From: DATGLE01 sp035294325
GTDB lineage: Bacteria; Chloroflexota; Ktedonobacteria; Ktedonobacterales; Ktedonobacteraceae
Reading direction: 5' to 3'
NCBI GenBank assembly: GCA_035294325.1
Contig: DATGLE010000034.1
Location: 16,898-80,897, forward strand
Length of the DNA stretch: 64,000 nt
Part shown: piece by piece, positions 47,472-55,857 of the stretch
Position numbering within the stretch: the first letter of the stretch is position 1
How the letters are laid out: each line of letters begins with the position of its first letter
Made by a program: the position numbers and the translations under genes
The notes under the pieces: model-generated
The model's database searches: none
Told to the model about the DNA's origin: nothing
What the model saw: the letters and a program-made list of their open reading frames with translations, nothing else

Positions 47472-47545
47472 TTGCGAGCGCCTGCGGCGCCCGCAACGTT
47501 AATATAGTGCGGGTGGGAGCGTGCTGCGCACGCTCCCACCCGCAC
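47472..47545. repeat. Two C(TGC)G hairpins after the ligase gene
   Basis: A GCGCC-TGC-GGCGC hairpin (47472-47496, one mismatch in the outer stem) is followed by a perfect 18-bp hairpin (47507-47524 with 47528-47545), also with a TGC loop closed by C-G. Confidence 0.88.
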
Positions 47546-47677
47546 CCTACCCGCGTTATGGACCCATAATGCGCGCCGCCTCAAAGGAGGGCCAGTGGGC
47601 ACACCACGCTCTCACCCGCACCCTACCCGCGTTATGGACCCATAATGCGCGCCGGGTTAGAGGAGGGCCAGCGGGCG
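47538..47677. repeat. Imperfect direct repeat, about 64 bp, period 76
   Basis: ACCCGCACCCTACCCGCG, then TTATGGACCCATAATGCGCG and a GGAGGGCCAG tail, occur from 47538 and again from 47614. GACCCATAA and neighbours also form a small dyad. The second copy runs into the long hairpin below. Confidence 0.8.
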
Positions 47678-47714
47678 CCGATGGCGCCCGCTGGCCCTCC
47701 TCTAACCCGGCGCG
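47648..47714. repeat. Long perfect hairpin, 32-bp arms, GAT loop
   Basis: 47648-47679 pairs without mismatch to 47683-47714. GC content of the stem is very high. It starts inside the second copy of the direct repeat and ends 168 bp before the flavin reductase ATG. Confidence 0.93.
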
Positions 47715-47882
47715 AGCCACCAAAGGTGGCGAGGCGTGCAAAAAAGTAACCTGCCTCCACTGTACAGAAGGTCAGTTGACAAGAAGCTTGCCAGGAATGA
47801 TACTACACGACATAATAAAGAATGGTCGCTCCTTTCATCAGATCAAGCAATAGGAGCGCTCCAATTGAAGGACTTTTCACCA

Positions 47883-48521
47883 ATGGCAATTGAAAAAGAC
47901 TTTTTCCGGCAGGTCATGGGACGTTTTACGACAGGCGTCACTGTAGTTACTACGAACAATCAAGGGACACTGGCAGGTTTAACCGTCAATGCATTCTGCT
48001 CGGTATCGCATCACCCGCCGCTCGTGCTCGTGTGCGTGGACTGCACCAGCAACACGCTCCCACATTTTCGTGCCAGTAAGGCATTTGCCGTCAACATGCT
48101 CACAAAAGAACAGGAGTATCTTTCACGCTGCTTCGCCACGCATTCTAAGGACCGCTTTGAGCATTTCTGCCACGCGACATACCATCGCGCCGCCACCGGC
48201 GCCCCGGTCCTTGATAATGTCCTTGCCTTTATCGACGCGCGCATTATCGCGGAGTATCCCGGCGGCGATCATGTGATTTTTCTGGGCCAGGTCGAAGCAA
48301 TGGGCACCCCCGATCATATCGTTTTCGCCAATGAAGAAGACAGCGAACTCTCCACGCTGCCCGTGCCTGACGCCGCCGACCAGGAGAACAACCAGCCCCT
48401 CGTCTTTTATTGTGGAGAGTATCGCCATCTTGCCAGCCAGTATAAGAAACCAAGCCTCGCAGCATACTATAATGAAGAATTCGAGCGACAGGCAAGCAAC
48501 AAACAGAATAGCAGTTCTTGA
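47883..48521 (+). CDS. Flavin reductase-like FMN-binding protein
   Basis: 212 aa. A split-barrel flavin reductase of the HpaC/RutF type: FFRQVMGRFTTGVTVVTTN, LAGLTVNAFCSVSHHPPLV and FAVNMLTKEQEYLSRCFA are family motifs for FMN/FAD binding. It would supply reduced flavin to a two-component monooxygenase; the luciferase-like monooxygenase domain of the PKS at the left end also uses FMNH2, though 45 kb away. The ATG at 47883 is chosen because the family begins about ten residues before the RFTTGV motif. The 3' end overlaps the next gene by 50 bp. Confidence 0.9.
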   Translation: MAIEKDFFRQVMGRFTTGVTVVTTNNQGTLAGLTVNAFCSVSHHPPLVLVCVDCTSNTLPHFRASKAFAVNMLTKEQEYLSRCFATHSKDRFEHFCHATYHRAATGAPVLDNVLAFIDARIIAEYPGGDHVIFLGQVEAMGTPDHIVFANEEDSELSTLPVPDAADQENNQPLVFYCGEYRHLASQYKKPSLAAYYNEEFERQASNKQNSSS

Positions 48522-49110
48522 GCTTTTACATCAGCGTATTCGTTCTTGCCGTCTCTGTCAGGAGCAGGGCTATCTCCCCATCGCGCATCCTATTGTGAGT
48601 GGACGAATCAGTGATCGCCTCTTCGTCATCGGCCAGGCTCCGGGGCATCGTTCTGTCGCTCAGGATAGACCTTTCAGCGGGCCAGGCGGCCGCATTTTGC
48701 AGCGCTGGCTCGAACAGGCCGGCTTTCCTCCCGGCTATCTCCATGAGCACACCTATCTTAGCTCGCTTACCCGCTGCGATCCCGGAAGAAATCCGCGCGG
48801 CGGCGGAGACCGGCGTCCCTCGCCTCAGGAGATCGCATTATGCCGGCCATTCCTTGAGGCCGAACTGAGGTTGGTCCAGCCAAAGGTTGTGCTGCTGGTG
48901 GGAACGATGGCGATTGAGGCATTCCTGGTGAAGACAAAATTAGAGGATGTGATTGGCACCTGCACCTATCGTGAGCATGAGGATATGTTCTTCCTGCCGC
49001 TGCCCCATCCTTCGGGAGTCAGCCGCTGGCTCAATGATCCCGAACATCAGAAGTTGCTCCGGCAAGCCCTGAGCATTCTGGCACAGTGGCGCGAAACATA
49101 CGCCCTCTAA
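48472..49110 (+). CDS. Iron-sulfur uracil-DNA glycosylase (family 4/5-like)
   Basis: 212 aa. Four cysteines in the order Cys26-x2-Cys29 (SCRLCQEQG) and RCDPGRN ... LCRPFLE match the 4Fe-4S ligands of family 4 UDGs. The active-site motif region is FVIGQAPGHRSVAQDRPFSG, and LPHPSGVSRW corresponds to the conserved His-Pro-Ser motif. It should excise uracil or similar deaminated bases from DNA. The only suitable start is the ATG at 48472, which overlaps the flavin reductase gene by 50 bp in another frame; no alternative start before Cys26 is seen. Confidence 0.87.
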   Translation: MKNSSDRQATNRIAVLELLHQRIRSCRLCQEQGYLPIAHPIVSGRISDRLFVIGQAPGHRSVAQDRPFSGPGGRILQRWLEQAGFPPGYLHEHTYLSSLTRCDPGRNPRGGGDRRPSPQEIALCRPFLEAELRLVQPKVVLLVGTMAIEAFLVKTKLEDVIGTCTYREHEDMFFLPLPHPSGVSRWLNDPEHQKLLRQALSILAQWRETYAL

Positions 49111-49133
49111 ACTTTTTTTCCTGCGATCCCCCG

Positions 49134-49544
49134 CTACGACGCGCGAGACTCGTCCTGCGCACTTTTACGCATATGAAACTCATGCACGCCCTTCTTCAGC
49201 GTGCCCAGGGCCAGCGTCGCGCAGGTCGGGCGCGTCATCACCAGTTCGCGACCAAGCTGCTCAATGAGGTCTTCAAAGCTCATGTCCTCTATCTCTTCCG
49301 GCTTCATCCCCTGCACCAGTTCGGTCACGTAGGATGCCGCCGCGCGACTGATAGTACAGCCCTCACCTTCCCAGTGAACCTCCTCCAGCTTGCCATCTTT
49401 GTCGAAGCGCGCATGCATGGTAATCAGATCGGCGCAGCCGGGATTGCCGCCGGTCAGGCTCACGTCGGGATCCTCCAGTGGCCCATAATTGCGCGGATTT
49501 TCATAGTGGTCCATCAAAAATTCGATAGCTTCCTGTCGATCCAT
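49134..49544 (-). CDS. sufU: SufU-type Fe-S scaffold / sulfur transfer protein
   Basis: 136 aa. NifU-N-like fold with the three zinc/sulfur-binding cysteines Cys37 (GGNPGCADL), Cys63 (GEGCTISRAAAS) and Cys108 (RPTCATLALG). The usual GCGD is GCAD here, keeping the Asp ligand. SufU accepts sulfur from SufS for Fe-S cluster assembly in Gram-positive and related bacteria. No sufS, sufB or sufD is adjacent; instead a two-domain sulfurtransferase lies 89 bp upstream on the same strand. ATG at 49544 has GGGAA just upstream. Confidence 0.9.
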   Translation of the reverse strand: MDRQEAIEFLMDHYENPRNYGPLEDPDVSLTGGNPGCADLITMHARFDKDGKLEEVHWEGEGCTISRAAASYVTELVQGMKPEEIEDMSFEDLIEQLGRELVMTRPTCATLALGTLKKGVHEFHMRKSAQDESRAS

Positions 49545-49565
49545 ATTTTCCCTTCCATATGTATT

Positions 49566-49620
49566 GCAGGGGCGACCCTGGTGGTCGCCCCTGCCTGCGC
49601 AGGGCGACCACCAGGGTCGC
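49566..49620. repeat. Mutually exclusive inverted repeats after the sulfurtransferase gene
   Basis: Left segment 49566-49577 can pair with 49583-49594 (12 bp, loop CTGGT), or 49572-49590 can pair with 49602-49620 (19 bp, 11-nt loop). Both cannot form together. It begins 12 bp past the sulfurtransferase stop codon. Confidence 0.85.
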
Positions 49621-49632
49621 TCCTACATTTTT

Positions 49633-50517
49633 TTATTTCTCAATTGGTGCGCGCACGAGATTGCCCCATTCCGTCCAGGAGCCATCATAGTTGCGCACGC
49701 GCGGATAACCGAGCAATTGCGTCAGCACGAACCAGGTATGGGCCGAACGCTCGCCAATGCGGCAATAGGCCACCACATCCTTATCAGGGGTGATATCCTG
49801 CCCGCCATAGATCTGCCGCAGTTCCTCGGCGGACTTGAAGGTTCCATCAGCGTTAGCAGCGGTTGACCAGGGAATATTCTTCGCCGTGGGAATGTGGCCG
49901 CCGCGCTGAGCACCCTCCTGTGGATAGTTGACCATATGTATCAGTTCACCACTGTACTCCTGCGGTGAACGCACATCGATCAGGCGACGCCCTGGATTCT
50001 TTAAGCCAGCCTCGACATCATTGCGAAAGGCACGAAACGACGACTCATCAGCCGGCTGCGCATGATAGGTGGCCCGCTCGAAATGCGGGACCTCTCTGGT
50101 CATCTCGCGCTTTTCGGCCTCCCACTTTGTACGTCCACCGTTCATGATCTTCATTTTCCTATGGCCGTACATGCTGAACAGCCAGAACGCATAGCACGCA
50201 TACCAGTTATTTTTATCGCCGTAGAGAACAATCGTCGTATCGTTGCTGATGCCCCAGCGGCCCATCAATTCTTCAAAATCACGCTGGCTAATGAAGTCAC
50301 GCGCAACCCTGTCCTGCACATCGACATGCCAGTCAAGCTTCACCGCGCCGGGGATATGGCCGACTTCGTAGAGCAGTACGTCCTCATCGGCCTCGATCAG
50401 ACGAATATCAGGATCGTTGAGATGCTGAGCCACCCACTCGGTATCGACCAGCACCTCTGGATGCGCATAACCAGATGCCGCACCCATATTTGAAGTTGCC
50501 GTTTCTGTTCCAGACAT
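49633..50517 (-). CDS. Thiosulfate/3-mercaptopyruvate sulfurtransferase (two rhodanese domains)
   Basis: 294 aa with two rhodanese domains. The C-terminal domain has the active-site loop AYCRIGERSA with the persulfide Cys; the N-terminal domain is inactive but keeps the fold (VLYGDKNNWYACYAFWLF). It moves sulfane sulfur from thiosulfate or mercaptopyruvate to acceptors. The ATG at 50517 is chosen because GAGGAGGG lies about 5 nt upstream; an upstream frame adds 36 residues with no homology. Its 3' neighbour sufU suggests a shared sulfur-mobilisation role. Confidence 0.93.
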   Translation of the reverse strand: MSGTETATSNMGAASGYAHPEVLVDTEWVAQHLNDPDIRLIEADEDVLLYEVGHIPGAVKLDWHVDVQDRVARDFISQRDFEELMGRWGISNDTTIVLYGDKNNWYACYAFWLFSMYGHRKMKIMNGGRTKWEAEKREMTREVPHFERATYHAQPADESSFRAFRNDVEAGLKNPGRRLIDVRSPQEYSGELIHMVNYPQEGAQRGGHIPTAKNIPWSTAANADGTFKSAEELRQIYGGQDITPDKDVVAYCRIGERSAHTWFVLTQLLGYPRVRNYDGSWTEWGNLVRAPIEK

Positions 50518-50691
50518 AAAACCCTCCTCAAAAATACGTATGTCCTGAGTGCAGACTGTCTTGCCTGCCACGGATAAGCGTAACTGTAAGATGGATACCG
50601 GGAAGATCCGCCTTCCAGGCATCACGCCTTATATTCTACCTCGCAACTCGGAATTAGACAAGGGTGGCCCAAAACAATAACAGGCGCTCGG

Positions 50692-52977
50692 TCAGAAGGT
50701 GCTTGTATTCGACATGCGCAATGCCTGGAGTCGCTCGGCCAGCGCCGTATTGCGCAGGGCCACACGGTCATTGTGTACCGCAATCTCCAGGGCGCGCGGC
50801 TGGCCGACAAGCACGCACAGGCGTCTGGCGCGGGTAATGGCAGTATAGAGGAGGTTGCGCTGGAGCAGCAGATGATGCTCCCTGACCAGGGGCAGTACGA
50901 CCACGGGATATTCGCTGCCCTGGCTCTTATGCACGGTTACGGCGTAGGCCAGCATCAGCTCATCAAGTTCATGAAAATCATATTCGACAAAGAGCGGTCC
51001 GGCCTCTTCCAGAAATTCGACCTTGAGCGCAGCCTGGTCTTTATTGATACTCCTGATCCAGCCCACATCACCATTGAACACCCCTTTGTCGTAATTGTTG
51101 CGCATCTGCATCACCTTGTCGCCGGTGCGCAGCAGACGCCCACCCCATTCTATCTGCGCGAACGGCGCTGGATTCAGGCACGCCTGGAGCTTGTCATTGA
51201 GGATTGTCACTCCCACCGGTCCTCTGTACATCGGCGTTAGCACCTGAATATCCGTAATCGGGTTGAAGCGATAGCGCGCTGGCAGGCGGCGCCGCACAAG
51301 ATCAAGCACCAGCTGCTGCACGCGCAGGGGATCTTCCTCTCGCAAAAAGAAAAAATCGCTCGTCGCCTCGCTCTTTACAAGCGGCATCTCTCCGGCATTG
51401 ATGCGGTGTGCGTTGACCACAATCTTACTCTGCTGAGCCTGGCGAAACAGTTCAGTGAGGCGCACCGTCGGCAGTGCCTCGCTCCTCAAGAGGTCACGCA
51501 GGACGTTACCAGGCCCGACTGAGGGCAATTGATCGGCGTCGCCAACCAGCAGCAGGTGAGACTCGCGCGGCATGGCTTTGAGCAGGTGATAGAAGAGCAG
51601 GATATCGACCATCGAGAATTCATCGACGATCACAAACTGGTACGGTAGCGGATTGTCCTCGTTGCGCTGGTAACTGTTGTCGTGCGGAGCGTACTCCAGG
51701 AGCCGGTGCAGCGTCTTTGCCGCGATGCCGGTGGCTTCGGCGAGACGTTTGGCGGCGCGGCCTGTCGGCGCGGCCAGGGCGACGTTGATCTTCCGCTTGC
51801 GCAGCAGCATCAGCAGCGCACGCAGCGAGGTCGATTTGCCGGTGCCAGGGCCGCCGGTCAGAATAGAGACCTTCTCCCTGTAGGCCATCTGCACTGCCGC
51901 GCGCTGTTTCTCGGTCAGGTGCATGTTGCGCTTCTGCCTGAGCAGGCTGAACACGGCATCCCACAGCTGCTGCGTCGCCGGCGGCAGGCAGCTTGGCGCC
52001 TGCATCAGCAAGCGCAGGAGGCGCGCCGAGCCGCTTTCGGCATAGTAGAAAGGTCCGAAATAAATATGCGGCGTTGCCGCTATCTCCTCCACGCCCCCCT
52101 CGTCCCCCGCTGGTGCAGCGACATCAGTGAACAGGGCAAGTTGCCGGTTCAGTGGCGGCTCGATAAAGACATCGCGCTCATTGCGCAACTGTTCCATAGC
52201 AGCAGGGAGCGCTTCAGAGGAAACTTTGAGGATATCAGAGGCGCGGCTCACGAGATCATCCGCCGGCAAAAAGCAGTGCCCATCCTCGTTCGCCGCCTGC
52301 GTCAGCACATACTTCAACCCGGACGCCAGGCGCGGCACACTGTTGTAGGGCAGGCCAAGCTTCACGGCAATATCGTCAGCGGTGCGGAAGCCAATGCCAT
52401 GCACGTCCTGCGCTAACTGATAGGGATTTTCACGAATGACCCTGATCGATTCTTTGCCATACTGCTTGTAGACGCGCGTCGCCACGTTGATCGAGACATC
52501 GTGCGATTGCAAAAAAAGATGCAGCTCTTTGATCTCGCTCTGCTGCACCCATGCGTTGATGATGCGCTCGCGATCCTTCGCGCCTATCCCTTTGACTTCG
52601 CTCAGGCGCTCCGGCTGTTGTTCGAGGATTGCCAGCGTCTGTTCGCCAAAGTGATCTACGATCAACTGCGCCTTTTTGGGTCCAATACCTTTAATCAGGC
52701 CCGAACTGAGGTAGCGCACAATGCCTTCGGGGGAAGCGGGCAGGCGTTCGGTGAAGCTGGTTACATGAAGCTGGCGGCCATAGCGAGGATCATTCTCCCA
52801 CTCACCCTCAACCGAGAGCAGTTCGCCGGGATGAATGCCCGGCAAAGCGCCCACGATAGTTGTCAGATCGTCACGAAAAAGCCGTCCCTTGTCATTCAGA
52901 CGAAAGCGCGCGACGGTATAGTGGTTATCCTCATTACGAAAGACAATGCTCTCTACAGAGCCTTCAAGCGTTGGCAT
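50692..52977 (-). CDS. recD2: RecD2-type SF1 DNA helicase
   Basis: 761 aa from the ATG at 52977 (MPTLEGSVESIVFRNEDN). An N-terminal OB-like region is followed by tandem helix-hairpin-helix motifs (LIKGIGPKKAQ, EVKGIGAKDRE) and a helicase core with Walker A LTGGPGTGKST, Walker B VIVDEFSMVD, motif III LLVGDADQLPSVGPG and C-terminal VHKSQGSEYPVVVLPL. These match stand-alone RecD2 proteins, 5'-3' DNA helicases acting in repair without RecBC. No recB or recC is adjacent. An upstream in-frame ATG (53028) is possible but adds no conserved sequence. The ECF sigma gene stops 115 bp upstream, so the two may be cotranscribed. Confidence 0.93.
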   Translation of the reverse strand: MPTLEGSVESIVFRNEDNHYTVARFRLNDKGRLFRDDLTTIVGALPGIHPGELLSVEGEWENDPRYGRQLHVTSFTERLPASPEGIVRYLSSGLIKGIGPKKAQLIVDHFGEQTLAILEQQPERLSEVKGIGAKDRERIINAWVQQSEIKELHLFLQSHDVSINVATRVYKQYGKESIRVIRENPYQLAQDVHGIGFRTADDIAVKLGLPYNSVPRLASGLKYVLTQAANEDGHCFLPADDLVSRASDILKVSSEALPAAMEQLRNERDVFIEPPLNRQLALFTDVAAPAGDEGGVEEIAATPHIYFGPFYYAESGSARLLRLLMQAPSCLPPATQQLWDAVFSLLRQKRNMHLTEKQRAAVQMAYREKVSILTGGPGTGKSTSLRALLMLLRKRKINVALAAPTGRAAKRLAEATGIAAKTLHRLLEYAPHDNSYQRNEDNPLPYQFVIVDEFSMVDILLFYHLLKAMPRESHLLLVGDADQLPSVGPGNVLRDLLRSEALPTVRLTELFRQAQQSKIVVNAHRINAGEMPLVKSEATSDFFFLREEDPLRVQQLVLDLVRRRLPARYRFNPITDIQVLTPMYRGPVGVTILNDKLQACLNPAPFAQIEWGGRLLRTGDKVMQMRNNYDKGVFNGDVGWIRSINKDQAALKVEFLEEAGPLFVEYDFHELDELMLAYAVTVHKSQGSEYPVVVLPLVREHHLLLQRNLLYTAITRARRLCVLVGQPRALEIAVHNDRVALRNTALAERLQALRMSNTSTF

Positions 52978-53092
52978 ATTAACCTGTTCCAGCGGAAGGA
53001 TAAGATGTCGGAAAAATCCATTATCCATCTTAGCACACCCACCCACCGGCGTCGAATCCGACTCCGCCGGAACTTGCCTGCTCTGTCATCAA

Positions 53093-53707
53093 TCAGGCCA
53101 CATCCATCTGCGCGCTCAGGTTGCGCCGCAGGATCACCTTCGCGCGTGCGAAGTAGGTCTTCGCTGTCGGCTCGGGCATACCCAGTCGCTTTCCGATCTC
53201 CGAGAATTTCATCTGGAACATGTAACGCAGCGCGACCACAGCGCGAAACTTCGGCGGCAGTTCTCTGATAGCGCTCCAGAGCATACTCTGACGTTCGCGC
53301 GTCTCCAGTTGCTCATCAAGCAGCGGACGAGCATCGGGAATACCATCCAGCGGAGACTGCTCGCTCTCCCTGCTCTCCGCCTCCAGATAGGAGAATGGCA
53401 GGGCCTGCCTGCGCCGGCGCCGTATCTCATCGATACAACAATGACGGGCAACCTGGAAGAGCCATCCCTTGAACGGCTCGCCAGCTCTGAGCGTCGGCAG
53501 AGCTGTATATAAGCGAATGAAGACCTGCTGCGATACATCAGAAGCCAGATCATAGTCTTTCAACAGGTGATGAATAAAGCTGAATACAGGTCCCTGATAC
53601 CGCCGTACCAGCAGTTCAAATGCATGTTGATCCCCTTCAAGTGTTCGCTGCGCGAGCACGGCATCAGATATAGCAGGTGATAATTGTTCACATTCTTGCA
53701 GCAGCAT
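53093..53707 (-). CDS. ECF-family RNA polymerase sigma factor
   Basis: 204 aa. Region 2 is DQHAFELLVRRYQGPVFSFI with DVSQQVFIRLYTAL and FKGWLFQVARHCCIDEIRRR (the -10 recognition/helix). Region 4 is LPPKFRAVVALRYMFQMKFS with EIGKRLGMPEPTAKTYFARA for -35 binding. No anti-sigma factor gene is next to it. The ATG at 53707 is preferred, with AAGGGAG 8 nt upstream; upstream in-frame starts add an unrelated hydrophobic stretch. The regulon is unknown; the linked RecD2 gene may be a target. Confidence 0.93.
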   Translation of the reverse strand: MLLQECEQLSPAISDAVLAQRTLEGDQHAFELLVRRYQGPVFSFIHHLLKDYDLASDVSQQVFIRLYTALPTLRAGEPFKGWLFQVARHCCIDEIRRRRRQALPFSYLEAESRESEQSPLDGIPDARPLLDEQLETRERQSMLWSAIRELPPKFRAVVALRYMFQMKFSEIGKRLGMPEPTAKTYFARAKVILRRNLSAQMDVA

Positions 53708-53889
53708 CAAGATAACTCCCTTCATTCTAAGCAGAGCAATAAATAGAGCCATCACAGCTCTTATATCTAGCGTAGCGCTCTATCAGAGTGATTGCAAGGG
53801 ATTTTCCACCTTTAATCTCTTCAATATTACAATTATAATCATAATTTAAGAGTTTGAAAGGAAAAATTAAGATGATTCCCAACACCTTT

Positions 53890-53973
53890 GCTGGCGAGCG
53901 CCTGCGGCGCTCGCCAGCTATATGTCATGGTGTGGCACATGCAATAAGTGCATATGCCACACCATGACATATA
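53890..53973. repeat. Paired hairpins downstream of the MgtC-like gene
   Basis: A 13-bp hairpin with a TGC loop containing GCGCC-TGC-GGCGC (53890-53918) abuts a 25-bp hairpin with one mismatch and loop ATAAG (53919-53973). No T-tract follows. A further C(TTC)G hairpin, CGCGGC-TTC-GCCGCG, is at 54076-54090. Together they fill most of the 402-bp gap. Confidence 0.92.
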
Positions 53974-54109
53974 TTCCTTACGTGGCGGGGCTTCGCGAAT
54001 GCACATTATCGCCAGATGTAGCTGTCGATGTGTGGAAAAATACGTAAAGCGCATTTTTCACTATAATTCATCTTACGCGGCTTCGCCGCGCGACGGGGAA
54101 TAAGGGTCC

Positions 54110-55411
54110 TTATATTCCGAGGAGCAGAGCGAGCGTGCACGCTATAGCGCCAGCCAGAGCGATTGGCAAGGTCAGCAGCAGGAGGCGCATACCCGGGCCC
54201 GGTTTTTTTGTGACGATCCAGAAGATTACAACGTTCTCCAGCAGCCCTACCAGCGTAGCGAGGAACATAGCAATCGTGGCGGGATTGGCGGCCAGCCCTT
54301 TCGCCAACTGCTGGCCCACCAGTACGGAGGAAGAGGCCGCGCTAGCCAGCGCGCCTACGACGATCACCGCCATGAACCCGATAGCGCCGAACAGTCGTTT
54401 TGCCCCCCCGCTTACAACCGTCAAAATCAGGAACAGAGCGCCGAAGGTCAGGACGGAGCGCAGGTCAAGAGGAGATCTCAGCGGCGCTTTTCGCGGTTGT
54501 CCATCCCTCTGCTGCCTCTCTTGCTCCTTCTCTTCCTGCTGATCCTTATCTTCATGCCTGCGAGCAAGCAGCGTTATCACCAGAATGATAGCGCCTCCGA
54601 CCAGCATCATCGGCGCCAGTATGATCACCACCGGCAGACTTAACGCCGGATTTTCAGGCCAGGCGAAAATGACCACCAGGAGAATGTTGCGCAGGATCAT
54701 CGCCACATCAGAGAACAGCACGTTAGTTGCCGCATCTTTCTCCTCGTCCTCGCCATTTTTTACTTCCTGCCCCAGCAGCACAGCAGTGGCCGCGCTGTTG
54801 ACCAACCCGCCCAGGATCGCGCTATAGCGTATGCCGCGCTCTCCAAATTGCCGCAGCAGCACATAGTTGATAAAATTCAGGCCCGATACAATCACGACGG
54901 TGAGCCAGATGGAACGCGGATTGAGCACATGCCAGGGATCGACATATTCATCCGGCAGCAGGGGATAGATCACAGCGGTGATAAATCCGAGGAGCAGGAC
55001 GCCACGGATCTCATCCACCGTCAGTTTGCTGATGAATGTGATTAACTCCGTCTTCCAGGAAAGGAGGGCCGTGATCACCAGCGCGGCAGTAAAGGCGAGA
55101 AAAAAGCCCCCCATGCCCACCACCATCCCCAGCACATTCGTCACCGCCAGCGCCAGAGAGGTCGTGATCTGCGGCGATTGCTCCTTCCACAATCCATAGA
55201 GGTTAACCAGCACCAGCACCACCAGCACCACACTCACCTGCACCAGAGCCAGCGTAGGAGAGACGAGATAAGAGAGGGTACCGAGCAGCGCGGCGATGGC
55301 AAAGGTCCTGACGCCGGCTTCTTTATGCGCCCATTCCCGCTCCAGCCCGACAAGCAGGCCGATACAGGCGGATACGGCGATTTTCGCCGCAAGCAGTAAT
55401 AATGGATTCAT
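54110..55411 (-). CDS. MgtC/SapB-DUF4010 family membrane protein
   Basis: 433 aa with about 11-12 hydrophobic segments. The N-terminal MgtC-like domain has CIGLLVGLEREWAHKEAGVR and FAIAALLGTLSYLV; the C-terminal DUF4010 region contains GLVNSAATAVLLGQE and LASAASSSVLVGQQLAKG. Between them is a cytoplasmic stretch very rich in Glu, Gln and Lys (residues ~285-320). Members of this family are annotated as Mg2+ or general membrane proteins without settled function. ATG at 55411 is favoured over 55417 and 55435 on alignment, though the ribosome site is weak. It is divergent from the phosphate transport pair. Confidence 0.88.
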   Translation of the reverse strand: MNPLLLLAAKIAVSACIGLLVGLEREWAHKEAGVRTFAIAALLGTLSYLVSPTLALVQVSVVLVVLVLVNLYGLWKEQSPQITTSLALAVTNVLGMVVGMGGFFLAFTAALVITALLSWKTELITFISKLTVDEIRGVLLLGFITAVIYPLLPDEYVDPWHVLNPRSIWLTVVIVSGLNFINYVLLRQFGERGIRYSAILGGLVNSAATAVLLGQEVKNGEDEEKDAATNVLFSDVAMILRNILLVVIFAWPENPALSLPVVIILAPMMLVGGAIILVITLLARRHEDKDQQEEKEQERQQRDGQPRKAPLRSPLDLRSVLTFGALFLILTVVSGGAKRLFGAIGFMAVIVVGALASAASSSVLVGQQLAKGLAANPATIAMFLATLVGLLENVVIFWIVTKKPGPGMRLLLLTLPIALAGAIACTLALLLGI

Positions 55412-55452
55412 GCTCATCTCTCGCAAACTTTTCAACAGCTCTGCCCTTAGTG

Positions 55453-55458
55453 ATTATA
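55453..55458 (-). promoter_or_regulatory. Possible -10 box of the MgtC-like gene
   Basis: A perfect TATAAT on the minus strand, about 40 bp before the ATG at 55411. No matching -35 was found. Confidence 0.3.
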
Positions 55459-55500
55459 CGTGATCAGGACCGAAAACGACTTGTGTTCTGCGTCTTATAA

Positions 55501-55625
55501 TTAGAATGTGTCTGCTCCCCACTACTCGCGCTTGCTCGCGCCGGCGGCGCTCGCATCATGAGTTGGGAGAAGTTGTGGTGTGGGCGAGGCACTTCGTGCC
55601 TCGCCCACACCACAACTTCTCCCAA
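55501..55625. repeat. Dispersed repeat plus long perfect hairpin between divergent genes
   Basis: TTAGAATGTG and following bases (55501-55555) match the copy at 37926 and include a GCGCC-GGC-GGCGC hairpin (55538-55550). Next, 55563-55592 pairs perfectly over 30 bp with 55596-55625 around a C(TTC)G loop. It lies upstream of both the MgtC-like gene and the DUF47-pit pair. The remaining ~230 bp to the DUF47 ATG contains nothing recognised. Confidence 0.9.
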
Positions 55626-55857
55626 GCGACGGCACTGTGCGAACGTTGGACGAGGTTATCTCAAGGAGCAATGGTGGGGCTGCGCGCCGGCTCCTCTCGC
55701 GCAACGGCACCGCATGAGCGTTCGGCGGGAGAGGATGAGGATACTGGCACCAGGCCCCTCCAGGTGGGAGTTATAGCCAGATACAGTGAAACCACGATAG
55801 GAAACACGACGTGTAGGCACATAAGGATATGAAAGAAGCTTTCAGGAGAGAGCTGGC

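Noticed and set aside
47538..47677. CRISPR-like direct repeats
   Set aside because: Only two imperfect copies, no spacer pattern and no cas genes.
48331..48471. Upstream extension of the uracil-DNA glycosylase start
   Set aside because: It would overlap the flavin reductase gene by nearly 200 bp and adds Pro/Arg/Thr-rich residues without homology.
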